Source: Pelagicoccus sp. SDUM812002 (GTDB taxonomy: Bacteria > Verrucomicrobiota > Verrucomicrobiia > Opitutales > Opitutaceae). From it: 64,000 nucleotides of DNA. The stretch is taken from positions 248,001 through 312,000 of the forward strand of contig NZ_JARXHX010000001.1 in the NCBI RefSeq assembly GCF_031127835.1. The letters run 5' to 3'. Positions 17,106-26,186 of the stretch are shown here, one piece after another (the stretch's first letter is position 1; each line of letters starts with the position of its first letter). The position numbers and the translations under genes are program-made. The notes below the pieces were generated by a model that was not told the origin of the DNA, made no database searches, and saw only the letters and a program-made list of their open reading frames with translations.

Positions 17106-18542
17106 GTGCAAGAAGTCACATTCCACAACACCCTTTCTCGCAAGGCGGAACCTATTGTTCCCACCAAAGGCAATGTCGTCGGCATGTACTGCTGTGGCCC
17201 CACCGTCTACGCCCAAGCCCACATCGGCAACTTCCGCACTTTCCTCAACCAGGATGTAATGCGGCGCGTCCTGCAAACTGCCGGCTACAAGGTCATCCAC
17301 GTGCGCAACCTTACCGACGTAGACGACAAGACTATCGCTCGCTCCATCGAGGAAGGACGTCCTCTCATCGAATTCACCGAGCATTGGACTGAGGTTTTCC
17401 ACAAGGACTGCGACCGTTTCAACATGCTCGCCCCCCAAATCGAGCCAAAGGCAACTGCACACATCCAAGAGCAGATCAAGATGATCGAAGACCTCATCGA
17501 GCGCGGTCATGCTTACGCCTCCGAGGACGGATCCGTCTATTTCAGCGTGTCTTCATTCGATGGATACGGGAAGCTATCTCGTATTAAGGATCGCGAACTC
17601 CTCACCGATGCAACGCCCAACGACGAGGACAAAGGCGCCGTCGACGCCGACGAATACTCGCGCGACTCAGCCGCTGACTTTGTCATGTGGAAAAGCCGAA
17701 AGCCCACCGATGGCGACGTCTACTGGGAAAGCCCTTGGGGTGAAGGGCGTCCTGGCTGGCACCTCGAGTGTTCCGCCATGGCGATGAAATATTTAGCCAA
17801 CAACTTGGACATCCATTCCGGCGGGGTCGATCTCACCTTCCCACACCACGAAAACGAAATTGCCCAATCAGAGTGCTCCTGCGGGCACCAAAAGCAATTC
17901 TTCAAATACTGGATACACGCTGCCCACCTGCTCGTAGACAACGCCAAGATGTCTAAGAGCCTCAACAATTTCTTCACCGTCGACGATATCGAAGCCAAAG
18001 GCTACGCGCCGGTCGTGCTCCGCTACGCCCTCACCTCCGGCCACTATCGCCAGACGATCAACTTCAACGCCGACTCCCTCGTCGCCGCCCAAAGCGCCCT
18101 AGTCAAACTTCGCAAGTTTTCCGACGAGATCCTCACGGCTGCTGGACTCAAACGCTCAGCCGTCTTCAAAGAGATCAACAAAGGGAAGCACCTCCACGAC
18201 GATTGGGGCCAGTTCGCCGACGCATGGCAAAAGCTCTCCCACGACATGAACATCCCAGGAGCCCTCGGCGGCATCTTCACTGCCATGAAGTCGAAGCCTG
18301 GGGCCGAAGCTGTCGTACCGTTCCACAAGCTCATTTTCGCCCTCGGATATGACCTGGACCAAGTCGTAATCGGAAAATCGAAAGTCGAAGCTCCCAAGGA
18401 AATCAAGGCCATCGCCCAAAAACGTTGGGAAGCGAAGCAAGCCAAAGACTGGGGAGCTGCGGATGCCTTACGCGACGAGCTCGCAGCGGCCGGCTGGAAA
18501 GCTCTCGATGGCAAGGACGGATTCGTGCTCGAGAAAGTTTAA
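17106..18542 (+). CDS. cysS: Cysteinyl-tRNA synthetase
   Basis: This class I aminoacyl-tRNA synthetase charges tRNA-Cys. The HIGH motif is present as HIGN (H39) after the zinc-ligand segment MYCCGPTVY, and KMSKS is at 281-285. Other zinc-site blocks are GRPGWHLECSAMA and GGVDLTFPHHENE. The 478-residue length is typical, with the DALR-like and C-terminal anticodon-binding part at ~340-478. The start is a GTG at 17106, placed directly before the conserved N-terminus. A short hairpin (AGTCTG/CAGACT, 18549-18565) follows the stop but lacks a T-tract. Confidence 0.97.
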   Translation: MQEVTFHNTLSRKAEPIVPTKGNVVGMYCCGPTVYAQAHIGNFRTFLNQDVMRRVLQTAGYKVIHVRNLTDVDDKTIARSIEEGRPLIEFTEHWTEVFHKDCDRFNMLAPQIEPKATAHIQEQIKMIEDLIERGHAYASEDGSVYFSVSSFDGYGKLSRIKDRELLTDATPNDEDKGAVDADEYSRDSAADFVMWKSRKPTDGDVYWESPWGEGRPGWHLECSAMAMKYLANNLDIHSGGVDLTFPHHENEIAQSECSCGHQKQFFKYWIHAAHLLVDNAKMSKSLNNFFTVDDIEAKGYAPVVLRYALTSGHYRQTINFNADSLVAAQSALVKLRKFSDEILTAAGLKRSAVFKEINKGKHLHDDWGQFADAWQKLSHDMNIPGALGGIFTAMKSKPGAEAVVPFHKLIFALGYDLDQVVIGKSKVEAPKEIKAIAQKRWEAKQAKDWGAADALRDELAAAGWKALDGKDGFVLEKV

Positions 18543-18641
18543 GCTCCTAGTCTGTAAATCAGACTCTAATTCTATACGCTCGTTCGCCTACCAATATCCC
18601 GGATTTCAAGTTATTTTCGTGGTCTCAAAATAACCCCGAAA

Positions 18642-20036
18642 ATGACCCTAAGATTTCTGTACATCGCCCTTTCTCTTCTATCTATCACCGCTACTTCCGC
18701 AGCTTCAGAGGTCGTTTTGACTGAGAATACTCATTGGCTGAGAACGGAGCTACAGGTTGACGAAACCACGACCACCCAGATCTTCGCGGTGGAGCTCTCT
18801 GGAGAGTTGCAAAGCTGGACCTCATACCCACTAAATTTCAACAGCCAAAGTGGGACTTGGACTATACATTCCAGCGGAGCCGTCTCTATTTTCTCAGAGT
18901 CCGACAACGGTGACGGAAGTTGGAATATCGTTTTCGACATCATGATCGAACAGACAGCCTTTATGCGACTCACGCCTTTGCAGGGCCCTTTTCCCGTGGA
19001 CTCCTCAATAATCCAAGAAACCCGAAACCTTCTCAAGAACATCCACCGCCTCGGATGGAATCCAGAGCAATACGCGTTCGGGCAAGAATTTCCGCTGAGC
19101 TACGATACGGGAGGAAGCAATGGGGACATCGACCAGTCCGACAGTAAGGACGTGATCGGCGATCATCCAGGCGTACACGGGTCTGACTTCCTCTACATGA
19201 TTGATCGCCCTTGGGAGGAGGACTTCCATATCGCTGCCGCCAAGCGGGCCTACGTGAACGGAGCCATCGTGACATTCGACTACCACTGGGCAGGCAAGTA
19301 TGGCGGTAACTACCAATCCCAAACCGACGACAACAAGATCCTCGACTACGTGGTGCGCAACGACGACTCCCGTGGCGATGTGACTTGGTTCTACCAAAGT
19401 TTGGATCGAATACTAGGTATCATAAATAATGACCTGCAGATCCCTATCGTTTTCCGCCCTTTCCATGAAATGGACGGCAACTGGTTCTGGTGGGGCCGCC
19501 AAATGCAGGGCGGGGCTGAGACCTATCGACAGGCTTATCAGCTGCTCGTGGAGTACCTGTCCGAACGCACCGACTACCTGCTCTTCTGTTGGTCTCCCGA
19601 CGTCGCTCTCTCCGACTTCGAACAGTTCTACCCCGGTGACGCCTACGTCGACATCGTAGGCCGCGACATCTATAACGTCACCGACTCAGGACGCCCACTT
19701 GGCAAACTAACCGAAATGATCGACTTTGCGGAAGCCCATGGGAAGGTCGCCGTCCTATCCGAAACGGGTTATGCGGGGAACGGATCCTTCGAAACCAACG
19801 ATCCGGATTGGTGGACCACTCATATTCTCCATCCTATAGCAGCTGACGAGAATGCCGGAAAAATAGCTTGGGTCCTCACTTGGATCAACGCTCCTTGGGC
19901 CAGCCCTTACATTCCGGATTTAGATTCGCCTCAAGCTGCTAAAGACGACTTCAAAACTTTCTACGATTCCCCCAGTACACTCTTCCAAAACGAAGTGGCA
20001 GCCCTCGACGTATACGCGGCGCCACCGACTGATTAA
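18642..20036 (+). CDS. Secreted GH26 beta-mannanase with N-terminal beta domain
   Basis: A signal peptide (~residues 1-21, ending near TSAAS) predicts export. Residues ~25-115 form a small beta-rich module of unknown binding role. Residues ~120-455 are the GH26 (beta/alpha)8 domain. The acid/base Glu is E276 in FRPFHEMDGNWFWWG and the nucleophile is E374 in VLSETGYAG. GH26 enzymes hydrolyse beta-1,4-mannosidic bonds in mannan or glucomannan; some members act on mixed glucans or xylans. Endo versus exo action cannot be told. It starts a plus-strand locus of secreted polysaccharide genes, 17 bp before a second GH26 gene. Confidence 0.93.
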   Translation: MTLRFLYIALSLLSITATSAASEVVLTENTHWLRTELQVDETTTTQIFAVELSGELQSWTSYPLNFNSQSGTWTIHSSGAVSIFSESDNGDGSWNIVFDIMIEQTAFMRLTPLQGPFPVDSSIIQETRNLLKNIHRLGWNPEQYAFGQEFPLSYDTGGSNGDIDQSDSKDVIGDHPGVHGSDFLYMIDRPWEEDFHIAAAKRAYVNGAIVTFDYHWAGKYGGNYQSQTDDNKILDYVVRNDDSRGDVTWFYQSLDRILGIINNDLQIPIVFRPFHEMDGNWFWWGRQMQGGAETYRQAYQLLVEYLSERTDYLLFCWSPDVALSDFEQFYPGDAYVDIVGRDIYNVTDSGRPLGKLTEMIDFAEAHGKVAVLSETGYAGNGSFETNDPDWWTTHILHPIAADENAGKIAWVLTWINAPWASPYIPDLDSPQAAKDDFKTFYDSPSTLFQNEVAALDVYAAPPTD

Positions 20037-20053
20037 TTTGCTCTCTTCCTGAA

Positions 20054-21199
20054 ATGAAAAGCCAACGCATCCTTTCGACTGCTTTCTTAAAATCCTGCCT
20101 AATAGCGGCTTGTGCCCATAGTCAACCTAGCGCTCCCGTGAACTCTGAGGTCACCCCGGAAACAGCTCACCTTCTCGCAAACCTTCACCAGCTTGCCTGG
20201 GATACAGACAAGATCATCTTCGGCCAAGAGTTTCCGCTCAGCTACCAACGGGAGATGAAAGGTATCAACGCACCGGATACATCTGACGTGAAGGACGTAG
20301 TCGGCGACCATCCGGGCATTCATGGCTCCGACTTCCACTACCTGATCGACAAGGACGCACACGAACGCTTGTCCCACAAACTCGCTGCCCTCACCGCATA
20401 CGAATCGGGCGCTATCGTGACATTCGACTACCATTGGCTCGGCAAATACGGCGACTCTCACAATTGGCACGAGCAAGACGCCAAGATCCTCCACAACGTT
20501 GTTGAAAATGACGACAGCTCGGGAGATGTAACTTGGTTCTACCAACACCTCGACGAAGTCCTGAAGATCGTCAACGAGGACCTGCAGTTTCCCATCATCT
20601 TTCGCCCCTTCCATGAGATGAACGGAAAGTGGTTTTGGTGGGGCAGCCGACTGGAAGGTGGCCCAGAGACCTACCGCAAAGCCTTCCAGCTCCTTGTCGA
20701 ATACATGTCCGAACGTTCTGAATACATCCTTTTTTGCTGGTCGCCCGACAAATCGTTCCCTTTGGAATACTATCCAGGAGATGATTACGTAGACGTGATT
20801 GGCTTCGATGGTTACGGCCAGGGTAACCCAGAGGTAACTTGGTTCACAGTGGAGGACATGGTGAAAAACCTCGAGGTGGCCGTCGACTTCGCCCGAGAAC
20901 GGGGCAAAGTAGCCGCCTTCACAGAAACTGGCTACGGCACCTCCGGGACCGTCGATTACCACAACACTCAACCGGACTGGTGGACCCGCAGTGTACTCGA
21001 GCCCATTCTCGCCAGCGAAAAGGCCCGCCACGTCGCTTGGGTGCTCACTTGGATCAATTCGGACTGGTCAGGCCCCTACACCCCCTATTCCGGATCGCCA
21101 GAAGCTTCAAAGGAAGGCTTCCGCAAGTTCTACGAACACGAAGCGACCCTTTTCGAGAAAGAGGTAGCCGAGCTCAAGGTCTACCAAGCTCCCGAATAA
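20054..21199 (+). CDS. GH26 beta-mannanase, probable lipoprotein
   Basis: This 381-residue paralogue of the preceding enzyme lacks the N-terminal beta module. The GH26 acid/base is E188 in FRPFHEMNGKWFWWG and the nucleophile is E291 in AFTETGYG. The N-terminus has a hydrophobic stretch ending LIAAC, which fits a lipobox, so the protein is probably anchored to a membrane. The 17-bp gap and shared blocks (GQEFPLSY, GDHPG.HGSDF, AIVTFDYHW) indicate tandem duplication and co-transcription with the first GH26. A likely division is an exported endo-enzyme plus a surface-bound enzyme trimming oligosaccharides; that is inference. Confidence 0.92.
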   Translation: MKSQRILSTAFLKSCLIAACAHSQPSAPVNSEVTPETAHLLANLHQLAWDTDKIIFGQEFPLSYQREMKGINAPDTSDVKDVVGDHPGIHGSDFHYLIDKDAHERLSHKLAALTAYESGAIVTFDYHWLGKYGDSHNWHEQDAKILHNVVENDDSSGDVTWFYQHLDEVLKIVNEDLQFPIIFRPFHEMNGKWFWWGSRLEGGPETYRKAFQLLVEYMSERSEYILFCWSPDKSFPLEYYPGDDYVDVIGFDGYGQGNPEVTWFTVEDMVKNLEVAVDFARERGKVAAFTETGYGTSGTVDYHNTQPDWWTRSVLEPILASEKARHVAWVLTWINSDWSGPYTPYSGSPEASKEGFRKFYEHEATLFEKEVAELKVYQAPE

Positions 21200-21349
21200 T
21201 TCTATCGCTCAGGAGGGCAGACAAGTGAAGCTCGCGGTCCTTTTTGGCCTCGGAGCCGTTCATCCTTTAAAAAGAACGACCGAGGCTATTGCGTCGACGT
21301 TCGCATAATGTGCTACATTGACGGGAACCCCATCCACGCCCCTGCGCCA

Positions 21350-22639
21350 ATGTCGAAAGCCAAATTCAGTCTCCCACTCGCCACCCTTATCCTAGCAGCC
21401 TTCGCGATCTCTGGCCCAGTCTCCGTTGAGGGCCAGGCAACCCGGCTCGTCGACGCAACTCGAGTTGACAACGCGTTGGCCAACCTCGTGAACGAACACG
21501 GACTGATAGGCGTATCGGGACTCGTGTACGAAAAAGGTGAAGAAGTATATTTCGGTGCCCACGGCTTTGCTGAGCGTGAAGCCAATCGCCCAATGAGACG
21601 CGACACTTTGGCTTACATCTACTCGATGACTAAGCCAATCACCGGTGTGGCCTTGATGACCCTCTATGATAGGGGGAAATTCAAGCTCGACGACCCGCTC
21701 TCCAAATACGCGCCGGAATTCTCGAACCTCAAGGTGTATTCGGGTAACGACGACAAGGGTGATCCCATTTACGAGAAGCCTAAACGGCCTATCACGATTC
21801 GCGACGTAACGCGCCACACCGCTGGCTTCAGCCGAGGTGAATCACCCGATGGTCCGATCACTCAGGCCTACCTCGCAGAAGATCCCAGGAACTTCAACAA
21901 TACGCTTACAGAGATGGCTGAAAAACTCGGCCGAGTCCCTCTTGCCTGCCACCCGGGCGAACGCTGGCTCTACGGAGATTCCGTCGACCTTCAAGCATTC
22001 CTTGTCGAACGAATCAGCGGTCAACCTTTCGACGAATACTTGAAAGCGAACATCTTCAAACCGCTAGGCATGCAAGAGACGGCCTACTACTTCGGTCCAG
22101 AGCACGACAACAGGCGCACCCGAATTTACGTCAAGCAAGACGACGGCTCCTTCGAAGTCGAAGATATGGAACGTATCGAATTCAATCAAGAACCTCGAGC
22201 TCTCACTCCCGGTGGATACGGCCTAATCTCCACTCTCGACGACTACATGCGATTCGCACGAATGCTACTCAACGAAGGTGAACTCGAAGGCACTCGTATC
22301 CTCCAACCCGATACCGTTCGACTCATGGCTACAAACGCTTTACCTGCAACTCTGACCGACAGCATCTGGCTTCCTTCAAAAGGACAAGTTGGATTCGGAA
22401 TCGACTTCGCTGTACGGATCGCCTCACCCGCCACCCCAGAGGAAAGCTCCGGGGAAATTGGTGAATTTTTCTGGGACGGCCGCGCGAGCACCCTATTCTG
22501 GGTAGATCCGGTCAACGATATCGCCGCTGTGCTTTTTGCGCAATTCATGCCCTTTGGGGCGGTTCCTGCCCACAAGGACTTTCGCGACGCTATTTATTTC
22601 GACGACGCTTCAGCCGCTGCGCCGAAAGACGACCGCTAA
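21350..22639 (+). CDS. Secreted serine hydrolase, beta-lactamase/family VIII esterase type
   Basis: A signal peptide covers ~residues 1-28 (hydrophobic LATLILAAFAI). The SxxK motif SMTK places the nucleophilic Ser at S92 and Lys at K95. The second motif is YGD in place of the beta-lactamase YxN, as often seen in esterases of this fold. A late WDGRAST block replaces KTG. It probably cleaves ester or amide bonds; in a mannan locus deacetylation of acetylated mannan is plausible, but not shown. The ATG at 21350 is chosen over one at 21308 because the signal peptide begins there. Confidence 0.87.
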   Translation: MSKAKFSLPLATLILAAFAISGPVSVEGQATRLVDATRVDNALANLVNEHGLIGVSGLVYEKGEEVYFGAHGFAEREANRPMRRDTLAYIYSMTKPITGVALMTLYDRGKFKLDDPLSKYAPEFSNLKVYSGNDDKGDPIYEKPKRPITIRDVTRHTAGFSRGESPDGPITQAYLAEDPRNFNNTLTEMAEKLGRVPLACHPGERWLYGDSVDLQAFLVERISGQPFDEYLKANIFKPLGMQETAYYFGPEHDNRRTRIYVKQDDGSFEVEDMERIEFNQEPRALTPGGYGLISTLDDYMRFARMLLNEGELEGTRILQPDTVRLMATNALPATLTDSIWLPSKGQVGFGIDFAVRIASPATPEESSGEIGEFFWDGRASTLFWVDPVNDIAAVLFAQFMPFGAVPAHKDFRDAIYFDDASAAAPKDDR

Positions 22640-22677
22640 TCCAAGCCTCGCGCTCGCCAATTGAACTCGTACCCATT

Positions 22678-23081
22678 ATGATTCAAAGGCTCGCAATCAC
22701 AATTATCGCACTCGCCAGCCTCCTATCTGGAAACACTAATGCAGCCTACTCGACTAGAGCCCGAAGAGGTCCATGTCTGCGAAGTCCAAGAAATTCACCT
22801 GTATTCTCAGGCCGAATACGAGAACCCATACACAGAAGGCGACTGCTGGATAGAACTGGAAGGGCCAAATTTTTCAAAACGAGTTTACGGGTTCTGGGAC
22901 GGTATTACAGAGGATTCGTGCCTTTAGCACGTATCAATGGAGTTGGTACAACCCGCGAAATGGCGACTGGCTTAAAACGTTGAAGATCAAGACAGACTCT
23001 GAAGAGCATTTGAAAAGCCCACCCTTCCCTGCAGACGGCAGTGACTGGCCCGCAAAGCTAACTCGTCTCTACAGCGCCTAA
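22678..23081 (+). pseudogene. Broken, internally deleted DUF5060-type glycoside hydrolase
   Basis: Three pieces in different frames form one relic. Residues from the ATG at 22678 give a signal peptide (LAITIIALASLLSGNTNA). From about 22745 the frame that starts at 22739 encodes the N-terminal DUF5060 beta-sandwich: EVHVCEVQEIHLYSQ, ENPYTEGDCWIELEGP, KRVYGFWDG. It ends in TAG at about 22927. A third frame from about 22915 gives YQWSWYNPRNGDW and PPFPADGSDWPAKLTRL, then TAA at 23079-23081. That resembles the C-terminal collagen-binding-like domain of such glycosidases. The catalytic barrel between them is missing. Frameshifts plus loss of several hundred residues make this a non-functional remnant. 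The C-terminal match is less certain than the N-terminal one. Confidence 0.72.
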
Positions 23082-23119
23082 TTATTCACCGTTCCGACAA
23101 TACGAAAACATTCGATTCT

Positions 23120-24298
23120 ATGAGAAACCTCGCCACCGCTTGCCTCTTCACTCTTACATCCGCAATAACCTGTCACGGGCAGTTCTTCGATGACTTCGAC
23201 GGAGACGAAATTGAAGGCTGGTTCACTATGACCGGCGATGGCTGGGCAGAGATGGAACTCGTACCTCGCGGAGGCTACGCCCGCCTATCCGTGGATGCCA
23301 CCAAAGATCCGTACAACGTTTGGTGGGCGATCATGAAGCAAGACCTGTCCCGTTTTCTGGATCTTGAAAAGCTCAAGGATCCAGCTTACGAACTGCGAGT
23401 CGAGATAAGGGTCCGCCCAAGTGTCGGGCCGAGGCGGATCAATGTCATGATCAATACCCAAAGAACGACCGACTACCACAAACAGCTTCGCGAATTCGAT
23501 GTCTCTGACACATCAGGTTGGAGTACGATCAGCATGACAACCCAAGACCTCGATGCCTCACCGGGCGACGAATTAAACGTGCAGCTAGGCATCACAGACT
23601 GGGGCCATGACCACTACTACCTAGACATCGACTACTACAAAGCAGATATCGTGAAAGCCGCAACCAACGCGCCAGAACTCGGCGAGCCCTTAGTCTACCA
23701 CCCCGAGACAGCAGAATTGGACAGCTTTTCTGAGCATTTGTCCGTAGCGCATGACCTTGTCATTAACCCAGACTTTCCGGAAGTGAATTTCCACGAATGG
23801 AAAAACGGAGAGGACCGAGTCCTTACTGTCAACTCCAGCCAATGGCCGATCCTGCGTTGGGATTTCGGAGCAGCTGAGGGGATGAAAGCCGCGGGACCGG
23901 GCATACTGGAGCTTTCCACTCAATCCATCGTTAAAGGAGGCAACTACATCGGAGCCTACGGCGAAGACCTCGGAGTGGAATTCGGAAAGGTTCGTGTCAT
24001 CGAAATATTTGGCGGAGACCGGTCATGGGATCAATCCACTGCAACCTACGAAAGCTTCACCCACGGAGAGGACCTCGAAACGCTGATCAACAGTCAAATG
24101 ATCTTCGACACCGAGCTCGCCGAAGACAGAGGCGGCAAGACTTACGTCACCCTCTCCCGTCCCGTTATGCAACGCCTCCTCGACGGTACCACTTCCGGAA
24201 TCATAATAAAGCCTCTTGGAGCAATCTCCGCCTCGATTTATGACTCAGAAAACGGCGACGGAAGCCAAGCGCCAGCACTGCATTTCAACTTGGAATAA
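23120..24298 (+). CDS. Secreted two-domain protein with carbohydrate-binding-like folds
   Basis: A signal peptide (~1-20, ending THGQ-like CHGQ) is followed by a jelly-roll-like domain at ~22-185 (FFDDFDGDEIEGWF, YELRVEIRVRP, HYYLDIDYYKADIV). A second beta domain at ~200-392 resembles DNRLRE/CBM96-type modules, with a final IIIKPLGAISASIYDSENG and APALHFN. No catalytic residues of a known hydrolase or lyase were recognised. It probably binds or processes polysaccharide at the cell surface, judged from its neighbours (GH26 pair, hydrolase). It is the last gene of the plus-strand locus and is convergent with the gspF-like gene 12 bp away. Confidence 0.7.
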   Translation: MRNLATACLFTLTSAITCHGQFFDDFDGDEIEGWFTMTGDGWAEMELVPRGGYARLSVDATKDPYNVWWAIMKQDLSRFLDLEKLKDPAYELRVEIRVRPSVGPRRINVMINTQRTTDYHKQLREFDVSDTSGWSTISMTTQDLDASPGDELNVQLGITDWGHDHYYLDIDYYKADIVKAATNAPELGEPLVYHPETAELDSFSEHLSVAHDLVINPDFPEVNFHEWKNGEDRVLTVNSSQWPILRWDFGAAEGMKAAGPGILELSTQSIVKGGNYIGAYGEDLGVEFGKVRVIEIFGGDRSWDQSTATYESFTHGEDLETLINSQMIFDTELAEDRGGKTYVTLSRPVMQRLLDGTTSGIIIKPLGAISASIYDSENGDGSQAPALHFNLE

Positions 24299-24310
24299 CC
24301 GTTCACTGCA

Positions 24311-25267
24311 TTAACCGTTGATCTTCGAGAGCTCGTCGTAGTAGTTCCCAAACCAGCTCACGATTTTGTAACCAACGTATCCAAATATCCCTAACAAAAC
24401 AATTGTAGGATACGCCACGCTTGCCAGTACAAGGCGGCTTTTTGCGTCAGCAAAGTAGCGTTTTGCTGCGGCATCCAGATTCTCTGCTAAGGTACCGGTC
24501 TCTTCGCCACTGCGGTAAAGTTGAGCCAAGCCTTTAGGTGCTCGCTTCCCACAATTGGCAATCGCCTGACTTACCTTATTCCCGTTTGAGATAGCTTCGA
24601 GCATGGCATCAGTGAGGCGATAAAGCTTAGGACTGTCTGCCGCTTTAGCTGCTATTTCCCACGTTTGTCGGACATTCATCCCCGCAGCGAAGCCCGCCGC
24701 CAACACTTCACACATAGTTCCTACCTCCCAACTCCACCTGTATCCAGAAAAGAAGGGCATGTAGCGCATTACGCTAGTCGCTGACCCCGGGAAGAGCCTC
24801 GCTCCCGCAACCAAAAAAAGGATCAGTAACCATACAGGCACAATGACCATACCGGCCGAGACGAAAAAAGCGGAGACGTCTCCGTCGACCAAATACGTAA
24901 TGGAGAACACGAGAGCCGCAAAGTGGAGCAGGAAGAGAGGGTAGGCGAGGGCCAACATCATGCGTCGTTTCACTTTGGCTCGCTCTCGCCGCGCCGTGGC
25001 GATGCGACGCATGGCTACGGGCAAACGTCCTGAGAGATCGGATGCTTTCAGTATAGAAAGTTCCGCATACGACAACGAAAGCGATGCGAATTCCAAAGAA
25101 TCACCCCAAGCCTCTCCATTCTGAAAAGCCGCTTCTAGGCTATCGCTTTTGTCGGCTGGCAACCTCTTCGCAAGTCCTACTGCATTACTTGCCTGCAAAC
25201 CAGCATCCAAGCCATCCGCTACCTGTTCGAGCCAATCGGCCAGATTTTTATCGGAAAGAGTGGCCAT
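24311..25267 (-). CDS. Type II secretion system F domain protein (GspF/PilC-like)
   Basis: This 318-residue inner-membrane protein has two T2SSF repeats. The first is at ~8-105 with a membrane helix at ~108-128 (ALAYPLFLLHFAALVF) and another at ~135-160. The second is at ~185-285 with a C-terminal helix at ~290-310 (TIVLLGIFGYVGYKIV). The family forms the inner-membrane platform of type II secretion or type IV pili. It is shorter than usual (~400) and stands alone without E, G or D partners. It is the last gene of the nusA-nadK operon, 15 bp after nadK, so it is probably co-transcribed. Confidence 0.82.
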   Translation of the reverse strand: MATLSDKNLADWLEQVADGLDAGLQASNAVGLAKRLPADKSDSLEAAFQNGEAWGDSLEFASLSLSYAELSILKASDLSGRLPVAMRRIATARRERAKVKRRMMLALAYPLFLLHFAALVFSITYLVDGDVSAFFVSAGMVIVPVWLLILFLVAGARLFPGSATSVMRYMPFFSGYRWSWEVGTMCEVLAAGFAAGMNVRQTWEIAAKAADSPKLYRLTDAMLEAISNGNKVSQAIANCGKRAPKGLAQLYRSGEETGTLAENLDAAAKRYFADAKSRLVLASVAYPTIVLLGIFGYVGYKIVSWFGNYYDELSKING

Positions 25268-25282
25268 CGTGCTACCTTGATT

Positions 25283-26122
25283 TTAAGCCTCTCCCGCGTA
25301 TCCACCACTCCACTTCAACTTGTGGCGAACCACGTTGAAATGCGAATAATCGAGCTTTTGGGCGATCTGTAGCCGTTGCTCGGATACGGAAACCCCTAAC
25401 GAGCTACCTTCTAGGATATTCAAGTTTCGCTGACCATCCAAAGCCACCAACAATCGCTGGCCGGGCTTCGCATTCTCGATGCGAAGCTTAACGTTGCTAG
25501 GAAAGATAATGGATCGGTTGCTCAGGGTGTGCGGGCAAATCGGAGTCAGCGAAATGGCTTCTGTATCCGGATGCATAAGCGGACCTCCCGCTGAAAGTGT
25601 GTATGCAGTCGAACCGGTTGGAGTTGCGAAGATCAATCCATCGCAAACGTAAGTCGTGACAAATTCATCGTCCGCAAAAACGTTAATATGAATGATCTGG
25701 CTCGAATCCGCCGCCTTTACCACCACGTCGTTCAAAGCCAAATCGATGTGGTTATCTTGGGCCGAGCACGCCAGCAAGGAGCGTCCCTGCACTTTGAATT
25801 CCCCAGCCAGCACCGAGGGAAACAAGGATTCAATCTCTTCAGCTGTATAGGTGGTCAAAAAACCAAGTGTACCGCGATTCACCCCGATGACCGGTATCTG
25901 CTGCCTCGTCGCTTCAGAGGCCGCACTTAGAAAAGTACCATCTCCACCAACAACGCAGCAGGCATCCACTCCCTCAAGGCTTCCCTCGGGAACAGGGAAC
26001 CCATTGATATTGCGAGACTCGATTCCGTGATCGCTAGCGATGGCGGCCAGTCTGTCTACAAGTTCATGTGACCCCGACTTGGAGCCATTGATCACAAACG
26101 CTAGTTTCTTGATTGCCGTCAT
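25283..26122 (-). CDS. nadK: NAD kinase
   Basis: This cytosolic enzyme phosphorylates NAD to NADP. It has the diagnostic GGDGT motif (VVGGDGTFLSAA), GVNRGTLGFLT, ALNDVVV, ATPTGSTAYTLSAGGPL and a DGQ motif near the C-terminus. The 279-residue length is typical. It follows tlyA by 64 bp in the long minus-strand operon and precedes the T2SSF gene. Confidence 0.95.
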   Translation of the reverse strand: MTAIKKLAFVINGSKSGSHELVDRLAAIASDHGIESRNINGFPVPEGSLEGVDACCVVGGDGTFLSAASEATRQQIPVIGVNRGTLGFLTTYTAEEIESLFPSVLAGEFKVQGRSLLACSAQDNHIDLALNDVVVKAADSSQIIHINVFADDEFVTTYVCDGLIFATPTGSTAYTLSAGGPLMHPDTEAISLTPICPHTLSNRSIIFPSNVKLRIENAKPGQRLLVALDGQRNLNILEGSSLGVSVSEQRLQIAQKLDYSHFNVVRHKLKWSGGYAGEA

Positions 26123-26186
26123 GAAGTGCCTCGAAAGATGAAAGTGATAAACTCCTGATTTTCAAACGCTAAGCGCATCCGCTCGC

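Noticed and set aside
20099-21031. 310-codon frame antisense to the second GH26 gene
   Set aside because: It mirrors the codon structure of a clear GH26 enzyme on the other strand and has no family features of its own.
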